Shown in pieces: positions 52,015 through 61,147 of a DNA stretch of 64,000 bases (position 1 is its first letter; each line of letters begins with the position of its first letter). Origin of the DNA: Bartonella sp. AU55XJBT (GTDB lineage: Bacteria; Pseudomonadota; Alphaproteobacteria; Rhizobiales; Rhizobiaceae); the NCBI RefSeq assembly GCF_028618525.1, contig NZ_JAQITC010000001.1:124001-188000 (forward strand). The letters run 5' to 3'. The translations under genes and the position numbers were made by a program. Below the pieces are notes generated by a model that saw nothing but the letters and a program-made list of their open reading frames with translations, searched no databases and was not told the origin of the DNA.

Positions 52015-52715
52015 TCACCTTGATGACATATGGCTTAACATATGCAAACGCAGAGCATTGAATTTAATAAAACCTGTTTGCATCTCTTTGATCATAAGCA
52101 TCTTGATCATCCTCGAAAGTTACCAACGCACTTGAATAAAGTGTTTTTTTACTTTGACGCCCTTTAACAACCAGATTTCCTTTATAGAGCTTTAATGTAA
52201 TTTCACTTATCAATATGTTCTTGAGATAAATCAATCGCCGCCTGCAACATCTTACATTCGGATGAAAACTAAAAGCTATAATAAATGAGTTTTTGCATAA
52301 CGGAGCATCAATTCATCTTTCAAATGCGCTACCCTACAATTTAGTGTTAAAGATTCTATCGCTCTGTGACCGTTAAAAGGATGGTCCCCCCCTAATCGCT
52401 TCATAAATACCCCACGATTTCACCCCCACAAAGCGATTTTCTACCAAATCTAACTGATCAATACCATTTATTGTGCTCATAATGATTTAACTCTGCAAGT
52501 AAAGTTGCAGGAGATAAATTGTTTTCGTTGATTGAAATAGTATCACTTTTTTTAAACCAAGAGTGATTCTGGTTGCTCGATCGGGAGCATCTGCCAGCGA
52601 AAAAATACACAAATGGACATATTCAGGAGCATGAGAAATGCTGGATTTTCTAAAATCTTTCCTCCTGATGAAGAATGCCATAAATTTGCCCCCACTTAAA
52701 AAAAGTTTTACACGT
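52015..52715 (-). pseudogene. argG: Argininosuccinate synthase remnant
   Basis: Reading the minus strand across frames gives an ordered series of ArgG segments. These are ANLWHSSSGGKILENPA; ADAPDRATRITLG with LSPATLLAELNHY; GGDHPFNGHRAIESLTLNCR followed by [14 protein letters not shown]; and [13 protein letters not shown]. The C-terminal end is [19 protein letters not shown], finishing in SHMSSR and TGA at 52015-52017. Frameshifts and stops separate the pieces. Only the C-terminal part, roughly residues 175-405 of a 405-residue enzyme, remains; the ATP-binding N-terminal half is gone. The enzyme joins citrulline and aspartate, so this locus cannot supply arginine synthesis. Confidence 0.9.
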
Positions 52716-52852
52716 GTTGTTCTTTTTTTTCCAAAAATCAAAACAGCGCAAGAAATGTGAAAATAAATTCTCTTTAAACAACATTAAAAAGACTCAAAAA
52801 GCGTAAATAAAGGCGAATCAGATTGTAAATAGTGAACACGGCTTAAAAATAA

Positions 52853-52867
52853 GAGGAGATTTACGTG
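52853..52867 (+). promoter_or_regulatory. Ribosome site with GTG start for the LysE-family gene
   Basis: GAGGAG (52853-52858) lies six bases before GTG 52865. No ATG occurs nearby upstream in frame, so the GTG start is well supported. Confidence 0.75.
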
Positions 52868-53506
52868 TCATTTCTACCGGAGTGGTCTGTTATTGTGCAA
52901 TTTGCTTTAGCATCGTTGATTTTGGCACTTATTCCAGGACCTGATATGATGCTTTCTGTAGGGCGGACCATTACACAAAGCAAAAAAGCTGGAATTATGT
53001 GCGCCTTGGGAAGCGCAACAGGGTTTGCCATTCAGGTTACCGCTGTAGCTCTTGGCTTATCAGCACTTATTTTTGCTGCGCCACACACTTTTGTTCTTCT
53101 GAAAATTGTTGGTGCTTTTTATCTTTTATGGTTTTCCTTCCAAGCTTTACGGAGAAAACCGACATTTTCTTTTGAACAAACATCTTCTAAATCTCAAAGC
53201 TCTAAACGTAACTATCTTGCTGGTATTGGAATTAATCTTCTCAATCCTAAAGTCATACTCTTTAACGCAACATTCTTACCACAATTTATCAATGAGAATG
53301 ATCCTATGGCAACACAAAAGTTACTTTTTTTAGGACTCTCTTACATTCCTATTTCTTTCCCTATTACAATTTCTGTTGTTTTTACAGCGCATAAACTTAC
53401 CAAAACCCTTAAACAAAACCCTCTTTATATTCGCTTTCTCGACTGGCTTATTGCCGGTACTTTTACCAGCTTTGCTCTCCATCTTCTTATCGTTACAAAA
53501 AATTGA
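52865..53506 (+). CDS. LysE/RhtB-family amino-acid exporter
   Basis: This 213-residue inner-membrane protein has six hydrophobic segments. The family signature is LALIPGPDMMLSVGRTITQSKKAG near residues 20-42, shown here in part as IPGPDMMLSVGRTI. A second conserved piece is GIGINLLNPKVILFNATFLPQF. Members export lysine, arginine, threonine or homoserine lactone, and the substrate cannot be told from sequence. It sits next to the argG remnant and may once have been part of an amino-acid neighbourhood. It is transcribed away from the remnant. Confidence 0.88.
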   Translation: MSFLPEWSVIVQFALASLILALIPGPDMMLSVGRTITQSKKAGIMCALGSATGFAIQVTAVALGLSALIFAAPHTFVLLKIVGAFYLLWFSFQALRRKPTFSFEQTSSKSQSSKRNYLAGIGINLLNPKVILFNATFLPQFINENDPMATQKLLFLGLSYIPISFPITISVVFTAHKLTKTLKQNPLYIRFLDWLIAGTFTSFALHLLIVTKN

Positions 53507-54118
53507 TTTATAAGGTGTAATTTATCGTTTTTAATTTAAATTGGAACTCTAGATATTGTGAAGCGCTTTACGTTTCTACAATATTGAAACCTAAAAGTAT
53601 GAATGGTATCATATATTTCATAGAGGCTTTTGTGTGTTATGCTCTTCACAGGCATTGTCGTGAGGTGGGAAGTGCATTAAGAAATGTTTTTTTCAAAACA
53701 TGTTAATGGATATAACAATGGTATTTATATTTTAGATACGCCGTTTATATGTAAAGTGTAATCTTGTTAAAGAATGCAATAAACAAAAGCATCAAGCAAT
53801 GTATATCTCCACTCTTTAAAAGTTATTATCATAGAGATGCTTTTAAAAGTCATAGAGCCTAAATAAAGAGTGTGAGATGAAATGTATGTCCCTTGAAACT
53901 TTCCTCTAAATGAGGTTACCGCCTCATTTCAGAGATTACGCAAACAGACTTTATGTAATCTCTTTCCTCCTATTAAACCTATAAAAGTAAGAACTGCTCA
54001 TCTCGCACTGATCCATTTTAATCTCTGTCTTACACATGCCACTCCATGAGGTTTATAAGGTTTATACGCGTAGATTTACGGAAAAAATACAGGCTTTATA
54101 GACTGAAAATTGCTTTAA
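53507..54118. other. Convergent spacer LysE-family gene/rlmN
   Basis: This spacer of 612 bases separates convergent genes. It holds the paired hairpins at 53904-53963. A stretch at about 53550-53595 (ATATTGTGAAGCGC, TTTACGTTTC, ATATTGAAACC) loosely resembles the start of the interspersed repeat, but the match is too weak to list as a copy. No gene was recognised. Confidence 0.5.
53904..53963. ncRNA. Two hairpins sharing an AGAG strand
   Basis: Hairpin 1 pairs CTCTAAATGAGG (53904-53915) with CCTCATTTCAGAG (53922-53934), with one bulged base. Hairpin 2 pairs AGAGATTAC (53931-53939) with GTAATCTCT (53955-53963), perfectly. They share 53931-53934, so full forms of both exclude each other. On the plus strand TTCCTCCTA follows. 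It could be a structured 3' end for either convergent gene or a small RNA. No strong T-run supports a plain terminator. Confidence 0.45.
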
Positions 54119-55345
54119 CTAACGACCAATGGCATTTTCAAGTTTCAAACGTTCAGATTTTCGTAAGCGCTCTGAAGCCGATTTAAGCTGTCCACATGCA
54201 GCTAAAATATCGCGTCCACGCGGAATCCGAATAGGAGAAGCATAGCCTGCTTGATTAACAACATCAGCAAAACGCTCAATTTGCTCCCAATCAGAACATT
54301 GATAATTACTCCCTGGCCACGGATTAAAAGGGATTAAGTTGATCTTAGCAGGAATCCCTTTCAGTAACTGTATTAATCGCTTAGCATCATCTAAACTATC
54401 ATTGATATCTTTCAGCATAACATATTCAAATGTGATTCGTTTTGCATTAGACAGACCAGGATAATTACGACAAGCATCCATGAGTAAAGAAAGCGGATAC
54501 TTTTTATTGATAGGAACAAGCATATCCCTTAGTGTATCGTGTACAGCGTGGAGTGAAATTGCTAACATAACACCAATTTCTTCTCCGGTTCGGATAATTC
54601 CAGGAACAACCCCACTAGTTGAAAGCGTAATCCGACGTTTTGATAAAGAAAGTCCATCGCCATCAGAAGCAATCAATAAAGCTTTTTTTACAGCTTCAAA
54701 ATTATAAAGAGGTTCTCCCATTCCCATCATAACAATATTGGTAATTTTGCGCCCTTCAACAGGAACAATTGCCCCATCAGGAGTATCCTTATCAGGAAAA
54801 TCACCCAAACAATCACGTGCAACCAACAATTGTGCCAAAATTTCTTCCGCCGTCAGATTGCGAACAAGCATCTGCGTTCCCGTATGACAAAAAGAGCAGG
54901 TTAATGTACATCCCACTTGCGATGAAAGACATAAGGTCCCACGTCCTTCTTCAGGGATATAAACCGTTTCAATTTCAACAGGCCTTCCAGCCCCACGTGC
55001 TGGAAAACGTAAGAGCCATTTACGTGTACCATCCTTTGATATTTGTTCTCCAATAATTTCGGGACGTGCAATGGAAAAATGACGTTTAAGAGTTTCCTGC
55101 ATTGCTTTAGAAATATTCAGCATTTCATCAAAACTTGAAACGCCACGGACATAAAGCCAATGCCAAAGTTGACGTGCACGCATACGCGTTTGACGCTCTG
55201 GTACACCAAGTGTCTTTAAAGCTTGCACTATTTCATCTTGCGATAATCCAATTAAAGAGAGCTTAGAACTCTCCTTCACCACCACATTATCTGTTTTTTG
55301 TGCTAAACATGAACCAACAGGTCTAAGGTCATAGGAAATAGCCAT
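54119..55345 (-). CDS. rlmN: 23S rRNA/tRNA (adenine-C2)-methyltransferase RlmN
   Basis: This 408-residue radical SAM enzyme methylates A2503 of 23S rRNA and A37 of some tRNAs. The cluster motif is CTLTCSFC, with Cys146, Cys150 and Cys153. The mono-methyl intermediate cysteine is expected at Cys384 in [26 protein letters not shown] and [10 protein letters not shown] are family signatures. It lies 42 bases downstream of the IalB-like gene on the same strand, a pairing seen in other rhizobia. Confidence 0.95.
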   Translation of the reverse strand: MAISYDLRPVGSCLAQKTDNVVVKESSKLSLIGLSQDEIVQALKTLGVPERQTRMRARQLWHWLYVRGVSSFDEMLNISKAMQETLKRHFSIARPEIIGEQISKDGTRKWLLRFPARGAGRPVEIETVYIPEEGRGTLCLSSQVGCTLTCSFCHTGTQMLVRNLTAEEILAQLLVARDCLGDFPDKDTPDGAIVPVEGRKITNIVMMGMGEPLYNFEAVKKALLIASDGDGLSLSKRRITLSTSGVVPGIIRTGEEIGVMLAISLHAVHDTLRDMLVPINKKYPLSLLMDACRNYPGLSNAKRITFEYVMLKDINDSLDDAKRLIQLLKGIPAKINLIPFNPWPGSNYQCSDWEQIERFADVVNQAGYASPIRIPRGRDILAACGQLKSASERLRKSERLKLENAIGR

Positions 55346-55387
55346 TGCTTTCCAATTTACATTACTATTTTAGAAGTTATCAAAACC

Positions 55388-55897
55388 TTAATGGCACTTT
55401 TGAGCCGCATTTAATGCAGCAGTGACCCCTTTTAAGGAATAAGTATAGGTGGTATGCGTTCCCCGTTTTGATATTGCTTTCACGGTCATATTGTTTCCAG
55501 CACGCATAGCAGAAACAAGCTGCTTTTCTAGCTCTGATGACGCCAACCAAGCTGAAGAATCCTTCGTAAAGAAATCAAAGTCCTTATCTCCAATGGTCAC
55601 TGTCACTCTCGACCCTTCTTGAAGCGTATAACCAGCCATAAACTGCGGTTCAAACGAAACAGGCGATTGAGAACGCTTGGTAACTAAGAAAAAATTATCC
55701 CCATGATTAACCGTTGTTGGAAGAGCCTTCAAAGGAACAGATAACACATAGCAAATCGTATTTTGGGACGATTTATAAGAATAGGCTCCCCATGCTTCAA
55801 ATTGATTTAAACGGCTTGGCGTTTGTGCACACGCCACCCCAGCTGTAACAAGAACCATTACAGATGCAGCAATAACAGTCTTTTCAAACATCTTCAT
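55388..55897 (-). CDS. Invasion-associated locus B (IalB) family protein
   Basis: This 169-residue exported protein has a signal peptide (KTVIAASVMVLVTAGVACA, cleavage likely after ACA near residue 24). The rest matches the IalB family layout: FEAWGAYSY, then PVSFEPQFMAGYTLQEGSRV near the centre, and a C-terminal YSLKGVTAAL. IalB itself promotes red-cell invasion by B. bacilliformis. This is a paralogue-type member, also found in non-pathogenic rhizobia, so a virulence role is not shown. Two cysteines outside the signal peptide could form a disulfide. Confidence 0.85.
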   Translation of the reverse strand: MKMFEKTVIAASVMVLVTAGVACAQTPSRLNQFEAWGAYSYKSSQNTICYVLSVPLKALPTTVNHGDNFFLVTKRSQSPVSFEPQFMAGYTLQEGSRVTVTIGDKDFDFFTKDSSAWLASSELEKQLVSAMRAGNNMTVKAISKRGTHTTYTYSLKGVTAALNAAQKCH

Positions 55898-56555
55898 TTA
55901 GCTCACTTCTTTAATCTCTAACAAGATTCTCTTCATTGGAAAAGTTCAAACAAAAACTCCTCGATACTCATGTGTAATTATCCTAATTCCTTCAATAAGC
56001 GAAATATTTCCACAGCAATCAAAACAGATTTCACGTTCCATTGTGACCTTTTAGTCGTTACCAAAATATGAACTTTTTATTCAATAATCACATTAAAAAA
56101 CAATATTTTTAATTTCACACAACCCCTTTCGTTTTTTATGAAAAAACGATTCCTTTAAGCAATATGATTTCAAAACAAGATGAAAATATATCACCCCTCT
56201 GCTAAGAAATAAACCACACTCTTTACGTCACAAGCAATCTGCTGCAAAACTTTGAAAATACACCCTGTATTCCCCAAAAAACTTCATAGAACCTCATAGT
56301 CTTGTGAATATCACTTCTCAACTTTACACATTCAATACATGTATGTCTTTAAGATACTCCACCTTTCAATTATTATAGTGTATTCATACGTCGTATTCAA
56401 TATCACACTGATATCGTCTTGTCATAATCTTAATATTATCAATATATTAAATCATGAAACATAGAAACCTTAGATTCTGTCTCAATAGCGAATCGCATAA
56501 CGTTATTTTTTACTATCAGCCCTTTAAGATACAATTTATACACTTATAATCTTTT
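55898..56555. other. Spacer between ptsN and the IalB-like gene
   Basis: This spacer of 658 bases lies between genes on the same strand. One inverted repeat, TCGTTTTTT-ATG-AAAAAACGA (56129-56149), could be a weak terminator for ptsN on either strand reading, but lies 400 bases from its stop. No gene or repeat copy was recognised. Confidence 0.45.
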
Positions 56556-57020
56556 TCAAGCCGCATTTGATTCTGACGTTTGAATCAATAAAGCATAAAG
56601 GGCATTAGCATTATGCGTATTGCGCAATTTTTGCACGACATCAGCATGACGCAAAACCCGTGCAATCTGTGATAAAGCTTTTAAGTGATCTGCACCAGCA
56701 TTTTCAGGTGCCAAAAGAAGAAAAACAAGGTCTATAGGCTCATCATCGAGAGCTTCAAAATCAACAGGACTTTCAAGACGTGCAAATATACCAATAATCC
56801 GATTAATATCAGGTAATTTTCCATGCGGAATCGCAATACCACCACCAAGCCCCGTCGAACCAAGTTTCTCACGCTGCAAAACAATATCAAAAATTACATG
56901 CTCACTAAGACCTGTCAGCTGAGACGCTTTTTCGGCTAAAATTTGCAGAACTTGTTTTTTCGAATTAGCCTTAAGAGCCGGAATAATTGCTTCCGGTGCT
57001 ATTAACTCACTCAAATTCAT
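56556..57020 (-). CDS. ptsN: PTS nitrogen-regulatory EIIA
   Basis: This 154-residue EIIA-Ntr is the terminal phospho-acceptor of the nitrogen PTS. The active histidine is His66 in GGGIAIPHGKLPDI. LGSTGLGGG and DLVFLLLAPENAGADHLKALS are family signatures. It regulates targets such as potassium transport and kinases by protein binding, depending on its phosphorylation. In relatives it follows lptB-rpoN-hpf. Here lptB lies 1.1 kb upstream and neither rpoN nor hpf is present. HPr at the window start could be its phosphate donor. Confidence 0.95.
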   Translation of the reverse strand: MNLSELIAPEAIIPALKANSKKQVLQILAEKASQLTGLSEHVIFDIVLQREKLGSTGLGGGIAIPHGKLPDINRIIGIFARLESPVDFEALDDEPIDLVFLLLAPENAGADHLKALSQIARVLRHADVVQKLRNTHNANALYALLIQTSESNAA

Positions 57021-58099
57021 CCTTTAATTTTCCTCTTACACGCTCAAATGCTCATCAATAAACCTATAAACGGTATCGATATTTGAAGTTCTTTCACTTT
57101 TCGCAACATCGCACGTGTTTTTATTTTTTAATTTATAACGGGTGAAGGCTTAATACGTCTCATATCACTTTTAACAGAACAATAAATAGTTTTTAGCTCC
57201 TCATTAACAGCATGAGAAAAGAAAAAAAGAAATGAAGTCGTTCATAAAATTAATTTCCTTAAGATACTAGAAAAGAGCATTATTCATAAATTTACTAAAC
57301 TTGTCACAAGAGTTAACGTATAACTCCCCATTAAATTTTTTCTTTCTTTAAAAATGAGCTCTTAATAGAATGAGAAGCATATTGAGCAAAATAAACCTTT
57401 AGTCTGAAAATTACTGTATAGCTTAAACAAAGCCTTATAACAAGAACCTAAAGCTTTTCTCCTATTTTAAATACGTCATACAAGCCAATAAAATACGACA
57501 ATCCTATTAAATAAACGCAATATTTAATGGATGGATGCTCCAATCAAAATACCCAAAACAGCATCATCGATATGTTCTTTGATTCGACAGAGAAAATATA
57601 ATAAATATCTCTCACCTTTCAACAACACACGCATTTATTTTCAACCCCATTTATCACTCATTATTAAGTTAATTTAGTGATACCTGTTCTATGATACAAT
57701 TATGAGTAAGCTCAACCAATAAAACAACAAACCCATCTTAAGTGACGAAGCCTCTTCCACCACTCAGTGAAAATCTATTAGATGATACTCATAAAAGAAG
57801 TTTGGCATAAATAAGGTGATTTTCAATAATACCAGAGAAAAACTTCTTGCACACCCCAATTAAAAAATTTTACCCTAAAGTCACATTATTTTATTGATTT
57901 ACAGCCTTTAACAACATTACCATCGTTTCTACAATAAAGAAAAATTTGCCTTTATTTCTGTAATAGAAATATATCGATGATATACTTTATTAATAATCAC
58001 AATGAAACCTTATCTACCTCATTTGAAATGGGTTTGATTACTTGTGACGATCATGTTGTTTCTGTTAAACTTCAATGGAAACGCATAAAAGCTGTGAAA
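57021..58099. other. Gene-free gap where rpoN and hpf are expected
   Basis: This is a 1079-base gap between lptB and ptsN on the minus strand. In other rhizobia rpoN (sigma-54) and hpf (hibernation factor) fill this position. I found no open frame of note and no recognisable RpoN-box or HPF motif in any frame. AT-rich decayed sequence remains. The ptsN and downstream promoters must lie near 57030-57200, but no clear hexamers are seen. Confidence 0.55.
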
Positions 58100-58894
58100 T
58101 CATAGAGAAAACTGATTTCCCAAATAAATTCTGCGGACATCAACATTGTTGATAATATCATGAGGACGACCATGAACTAACACTTTGCCGGTATGAATAA
58201 TATAAGCGCGGTCGACAAGCCCTAATGTTTCGCGTACATTATGATCTGTTATTAAAACACCAATGCCACGCTTCGTTAAATGACGAATAAGCTGCTGAAT
58301 ATCAAAAATAGCGATAGGATCAATACCTGCAAACGGTTCATCAAGTAACATAAAATGAGGTCGAGAAGCTAAAGCACGCGCAATTTCAAGTCGTCGACGC
58401 TCACCCCCAGATAACGAAAGTGCAGGCATTTTACGTAAATGATCAATTTTAAATTCATGTAAAAGACTATCGAGCTCTTCACGTTGTTTAAGACGATCTT
58501 TTTCAACGACTTCTAAAACAGCTTTGATGTTATTTTCTACGGAAAGACCACGAAAAATAGAAGCTTCCTGCGGAAGATACCCGATACCTAAACGCGCCCG
58601 TCGATACATCGGAAGATGCGTGATATCAAATCCATCAATTTTAATGGATCCTCCATCAGATTTTATGAGCCCCGTAACCATATAAAAACAAGTTGTTTTA
58701 CCTGCCCCATTGGGCCCTAAAATGCCAACGGCTTCTCCCGTACGAATGCCAAAAGAAACACCATTAACCGTTGGTCTTCCTCGATAAACTTTAATCAAAT
58801 GGCTGGCAATCAAAGTCCCTTTTAAGCGCTTTTTTGAAGCTTCACTTGCAAAATCATACTGATCAGTCTGTTTTTTTCTTTTGATTCCAAACAT
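58100..58894 (-). CDS. lptB: LPS transport ATPase LptB
   Basis: This 264-residue ATPase drives extraction of lipopolysaccharide from the inner membrane with LptF and LptG. Walker A is GPNGAGKTT at 60-68, the ABC signature is LSGGERRR at 161-168 and Walker B is FMLLDEP at 181-187. An N-terminal extension of about 28 residues (rich in lysine) precedes the fold, as in other rhizobial members. The start lies six bases after lptA, so the genes form an lptC-lptA-lptB operon. Confidence 0.95.
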   Translation of the reverse strand: MFGIKRKKQTDQYDFASEASKKRLKGTLIASHLIKVYRGRPTVNGVSFGIRTGEAVGILGPNGAGKTTCFYMVTGLIKSDGGSIKIDGFDITHLPMYRRARLGIGYLPQEASIFRGLSVENNIKAVLEVVEKDRLKQREELDSLLHEFKIDHLRKMPALSLSGGERRRLEIARALASRPHFMLLDEPFAGIDPIAIFDIQQLIRHLTKRGIGVLITDHNVRETLGLVDRAYIIHTGKVLVHGRPHDIINNVDVRRIYLGNQFSL

Positions 58895-58900
58895 GAAATC

Positions 58901-59500
58901 TTAATGGCCATTTTGTTGATTTTGTTTAAAAATAATAGAAACGCGACCTTTTTTCTTAGTTGTCTCACAACCTTCTAAAAAAGCTTTTCCGCTTTCCATA
59001 TTTGCCGTTAGTTTGCATCCCGTTGCCACGTTGTCACCATCTGTTAACACAACATGATTCCCTGTCAAGCTCATCATCTTTGATTTTCCATCAAAAATGC
59101 CTTTATCCCCCGTAGCAATTTGCGTCGCTATTTTTATATAGACTTTTCCTAAGGCTTCCATTTTTTGTATGCCCGACGAACCAAACAAAGAAACAGATGA
59201 TGCCTTCGTATTTTCTTTGTTTCTATCCGCTCCTTTATGAGTTTTATCGTAATAAACAATTAATTTTTCCGTCCGTAAAAGACGTTCACCTTGCGCCACT
59301 GAAACATCACCCTTAAAAAGCGCTATCCCTTCTTTATCACGTATTTCTAAAGAATCTGCATGAAGTTCTACCGGTTCTTTGTCGTTTGATAGACTTATTC
59401 CAAAATGGGTCCCTTCAGCATATCCTAAAACCGTTCCTCCTCCTAACATTCCCATGCTAAAAGCCAACGTCATACCTATCCATCTTTTGTATGATTTCAT
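58901..59500 (-). CDS. lptA: Periplasmic LPS transport protein LptA
   Basis: This 199-residue OstA-like beta-jellyroll protein forms the periplasmic bridge for lipopolysaccharide. A signal peptide covers about 1-28 (ending near VLGYAEG). The OstA core includes LEIRDKEGIALFKGDVSVAQGERLLRTEKLIVYY, recognisable by EGIALFKGDVSVAQG. KGIFDGKSKMMSLTGNHVVL follows, another OstA repeat. An insertion rich in Lys/Asn (KTHKGADRNKENTKASS) sits between strands. It lies between lptC and lptB on the same strand. Confidence 0.9.
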   Translation of the reverse strand: MKSYKRWIGMTLAFSMGMLGGGTVLGYAEGTHFGISLSNDKEPVELHADSLEIRDKEGIALFKGDVSVAQGERLLRTEKLIVYYDKTHKGADRNKENTKASSVSLFGSSGIQKMEALGKVYIKIATQIATGDKGIFDGKSKMMSLTGNHVVLTDGDNVATGCKLTANMESGKAFLEGCETTKKKGRVSIIFKQNQQNGH

Positions 59501-59574
59501 TCTTTCAATTCTTCTGTTTGTATATACACATGAATTCTCTTTTAAATATTCCTTAAAGATTCATCCTGATTGAG

Positions 59575-60219
59575 TCATTGCTTTTCAAGTACTAAATGCA
59601 CACCACCATGGAAATACATGCTTTTTCCTTTTTCTCGAATTTGTAAGGCATTGGCAGCAAGATGAAAACCGGCTCGCTGAATATTAACACGTTGATCTGT
59701 TTTTAACTGTCTTTCAGATAAATTAATATTAGCTGACATAAATTGTGCCATCATTCCATCATTCGTTGTAATGGTGAATGGCTTATCCAATTGTAAAAAA
59801 CCGTGAATATTATCGTAAATACCCCCTTGTGCTGCGAGAAAAACCTGTCTTTGTTGACCCATAGATGCTTTCGCTGTAATGTTTTGCAATCCAATTATTC
59901 CAGAGCGCGTATGATCTTGAAATGCCTTTTCTGCTTTAAGCCAATAAGGTTCATGAGCACGCGTATACCCTTCTAATTTTGGATTGAGCATTGTCAAGTT
60001 CGTCACTCCATTCTCTTCATTATTCAAAGGCATAGGATCAGACGTAACGGGAACCAAGAAAAACGTAAACCAGCAAAAAACCACCCCTGAAACTAACGCT
60101 AAGAGGGGTAAAAAAATTTTTAAGTGGCTAATGCGACGCGAATGGCGGGATGCTTTTTTAAAAACATCTCCAACAGATGATTGCGTTGAAAAAACTTCAT
60201 AATGATTGTGTACGGACAT
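59575..60219 (-). CDS. lptC: LPS export component LptC
   Basis: This 214-residue bitopic protein links the LptB2FG transporter to LptA. One N-terminal membrane segment lies at about 34-58 (KIFLPLLALVSGVVFCWF). The periplasmic part has YWLKAEKAFQ and GIYDNIHGFLQLDKPFTITT, matching the LptC/OstA-like fold. Sequence conservation of LptC is low, so the position before lptA-lptB is important support. It is divergent from ihfB. Confidence 0.88.
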   Translation of the reverse strand: MSVHNHYEVFSTQSSVGDVFKKASRHSRRISHLKIFLPLLALVSGVVFCWFTFFLVPVTSDPMPLNNEENGVTNLTMLNPKLEGYTRAHEPYWLKAEKAFQDHTRSGIIGLQNITAKASMGQQRQVFLAAQGGIYDNIHGFLQLDKPFTITTNDGMMAQFMSANINLSERQLKTDQRVNIQRAGFHLAANALQIREKGKSMYFHGGVHLVLEKQ

Positions 60220-60393
60220 ACTCTCCTAATCTCTTAAATATTCCGCATTTTTAATCTGTATAACCTTTATAAGAAGTATTTTCAAATTTTGTTTCTTGAA
60301 ATTTGTTTTTTCTTGGTTTTATTTTGCTTTTATCCGTTTATATGTTGTAATATGCATGAAGTGCACAATTATAAAAAGGTTTTTTGTGTGAAA

Positions 60394-60407
60394 GTGAGGC
60401 TATTGTG
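60394..60407 (+). promoter_or_regulatory. Ribosome site with GTG start for ihfB
   Basis: GTGAGG (60394-60399) is five bases before GTG 60405. This start gives the canonical IHF-beta N-terminus (fMet-VKSELVQ). An earlier in-frame start at 60384 would add seven residues not found in the family. Confidence 0.75.
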
Positions 60408-60683
60408 GTTAAATCAGAGCTTGTGCAAATTATTGCTCGTCATAACCCGCATCTTGTTCAACGGGATGTGGAAAATATCGTAAACGCTATTTTTGAAGAA
60501 ATTTCAACAGCACTTGCCAATGGCGATCGTGTTGAACTTCGGGGATTTGGAGCTTTTTCTGTAAAAAGCCGTTCAGCCCGTAATGGACGTAATCCAAGAA
60601 CAGGAGAAGCTGTTGCCGTTGAAGAAAAATGGATTCCTTTTTTTAAAACAGGCAAGGATTTACGCGACCGTCTTAATCAGTGA
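60405..60683 (+). CDS. ihfB: Integration host factor subunit beta
   Basis: This 92-residue HU/IHF-family protein pairs with IhfA and bends DNA sharply at specific sites. [16 protein letters not shown] opens the fold, [12 protein letters not shown] is the family core, and GRNPRTGE holds the proline that intercalates into DNA. The length is typical. It begins at GTG 60405 with a ribosome site. It is followed by a LapA-like gene eight bases later, as in many proteobacteria. Confidence 0.94.
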   Translation: MVKSELVQIIARHNPHLVQRDVENIVNAIFEEISTALANGDRVELRGFGAFSVKSRSARNGRNPRTGEAVAVEEKWIPFFKTGKDLRDRLNQ

Positions 60684-60690
60684 GAAACTT

Positions 60691-60987
60691 ATGATCATTA
60701 AACGTATTCTTCTAACAAGTATCGGTGTGATTATCACAGCATTTTTGATTGTTTTTATCGTAGCTAATCGTCAAATTGTTCCGTTAACTCTTGATCCTTT
60801 TCGAGAAAATTCTGAAAATTTTACTTATCATGCTCCCCTCTTTATATGGCTCTTTATTTTCTTTGGTTTTGGTATTTTATTAGGAAATCTGATCCGTTGG
60901 TTTTCCTATCATAAATGCAAAAAAGCTCTTAAAAAAAGTCAAGCCGAGATCGAGAAGTTGAAAACATCTATCACAAATCTGGTATAA
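60691..60987 (+). CDS. LapA-domain inner-membrane protein (DUF1049)
   Basis: This 98-residue protein has two hydrophobic segments, about 5-25 (LLTSIGVIITAFLIVFIVAN) and 48-68 (LFIWLFIFFGFGILLGNLI). A short coiled coil follows (KKALKKSQAEIEKLKTSI). This is the LapA/YciS layout. In E. coli LapA with LapB tunes LpxC degradation and lipopolysaccharide synthesis, but no lapB lies here. The start at MIIKRILL is chosen because upstream codons overlap ihfB. Confidence 0.8.
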   Translation: MIIKRILLTSIGVIITAFLIVFIVANRQIVPLTLDPFRENSENFTYHAPLFIWLFIFFGFGILLGNLIRWFSYHKCKKALKKSQAEIEKLKTSITNLV

Positions 60988-61147
60988 TGGTATTTTAATG
61001 AAGTCTTTTTCTCTTTAGTATTTTATATTCAATACAGAGTTTGTTTTTATATGTGCTTTAATTGATTTTAGCTCTTTTGCACTTTTACGAAACATTTAAG
61101 AACTTTATAATGTAACTTTTTATACCTCATATACCGTAGTACAAAAC

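Noticed and set aside
53541..53600. Further copy of the interspersed repeat after the LysE-family gene.
   Set aside because: Only a few short words match and their spacing drifts, so similarity is not above what AT-rich sequence could give.
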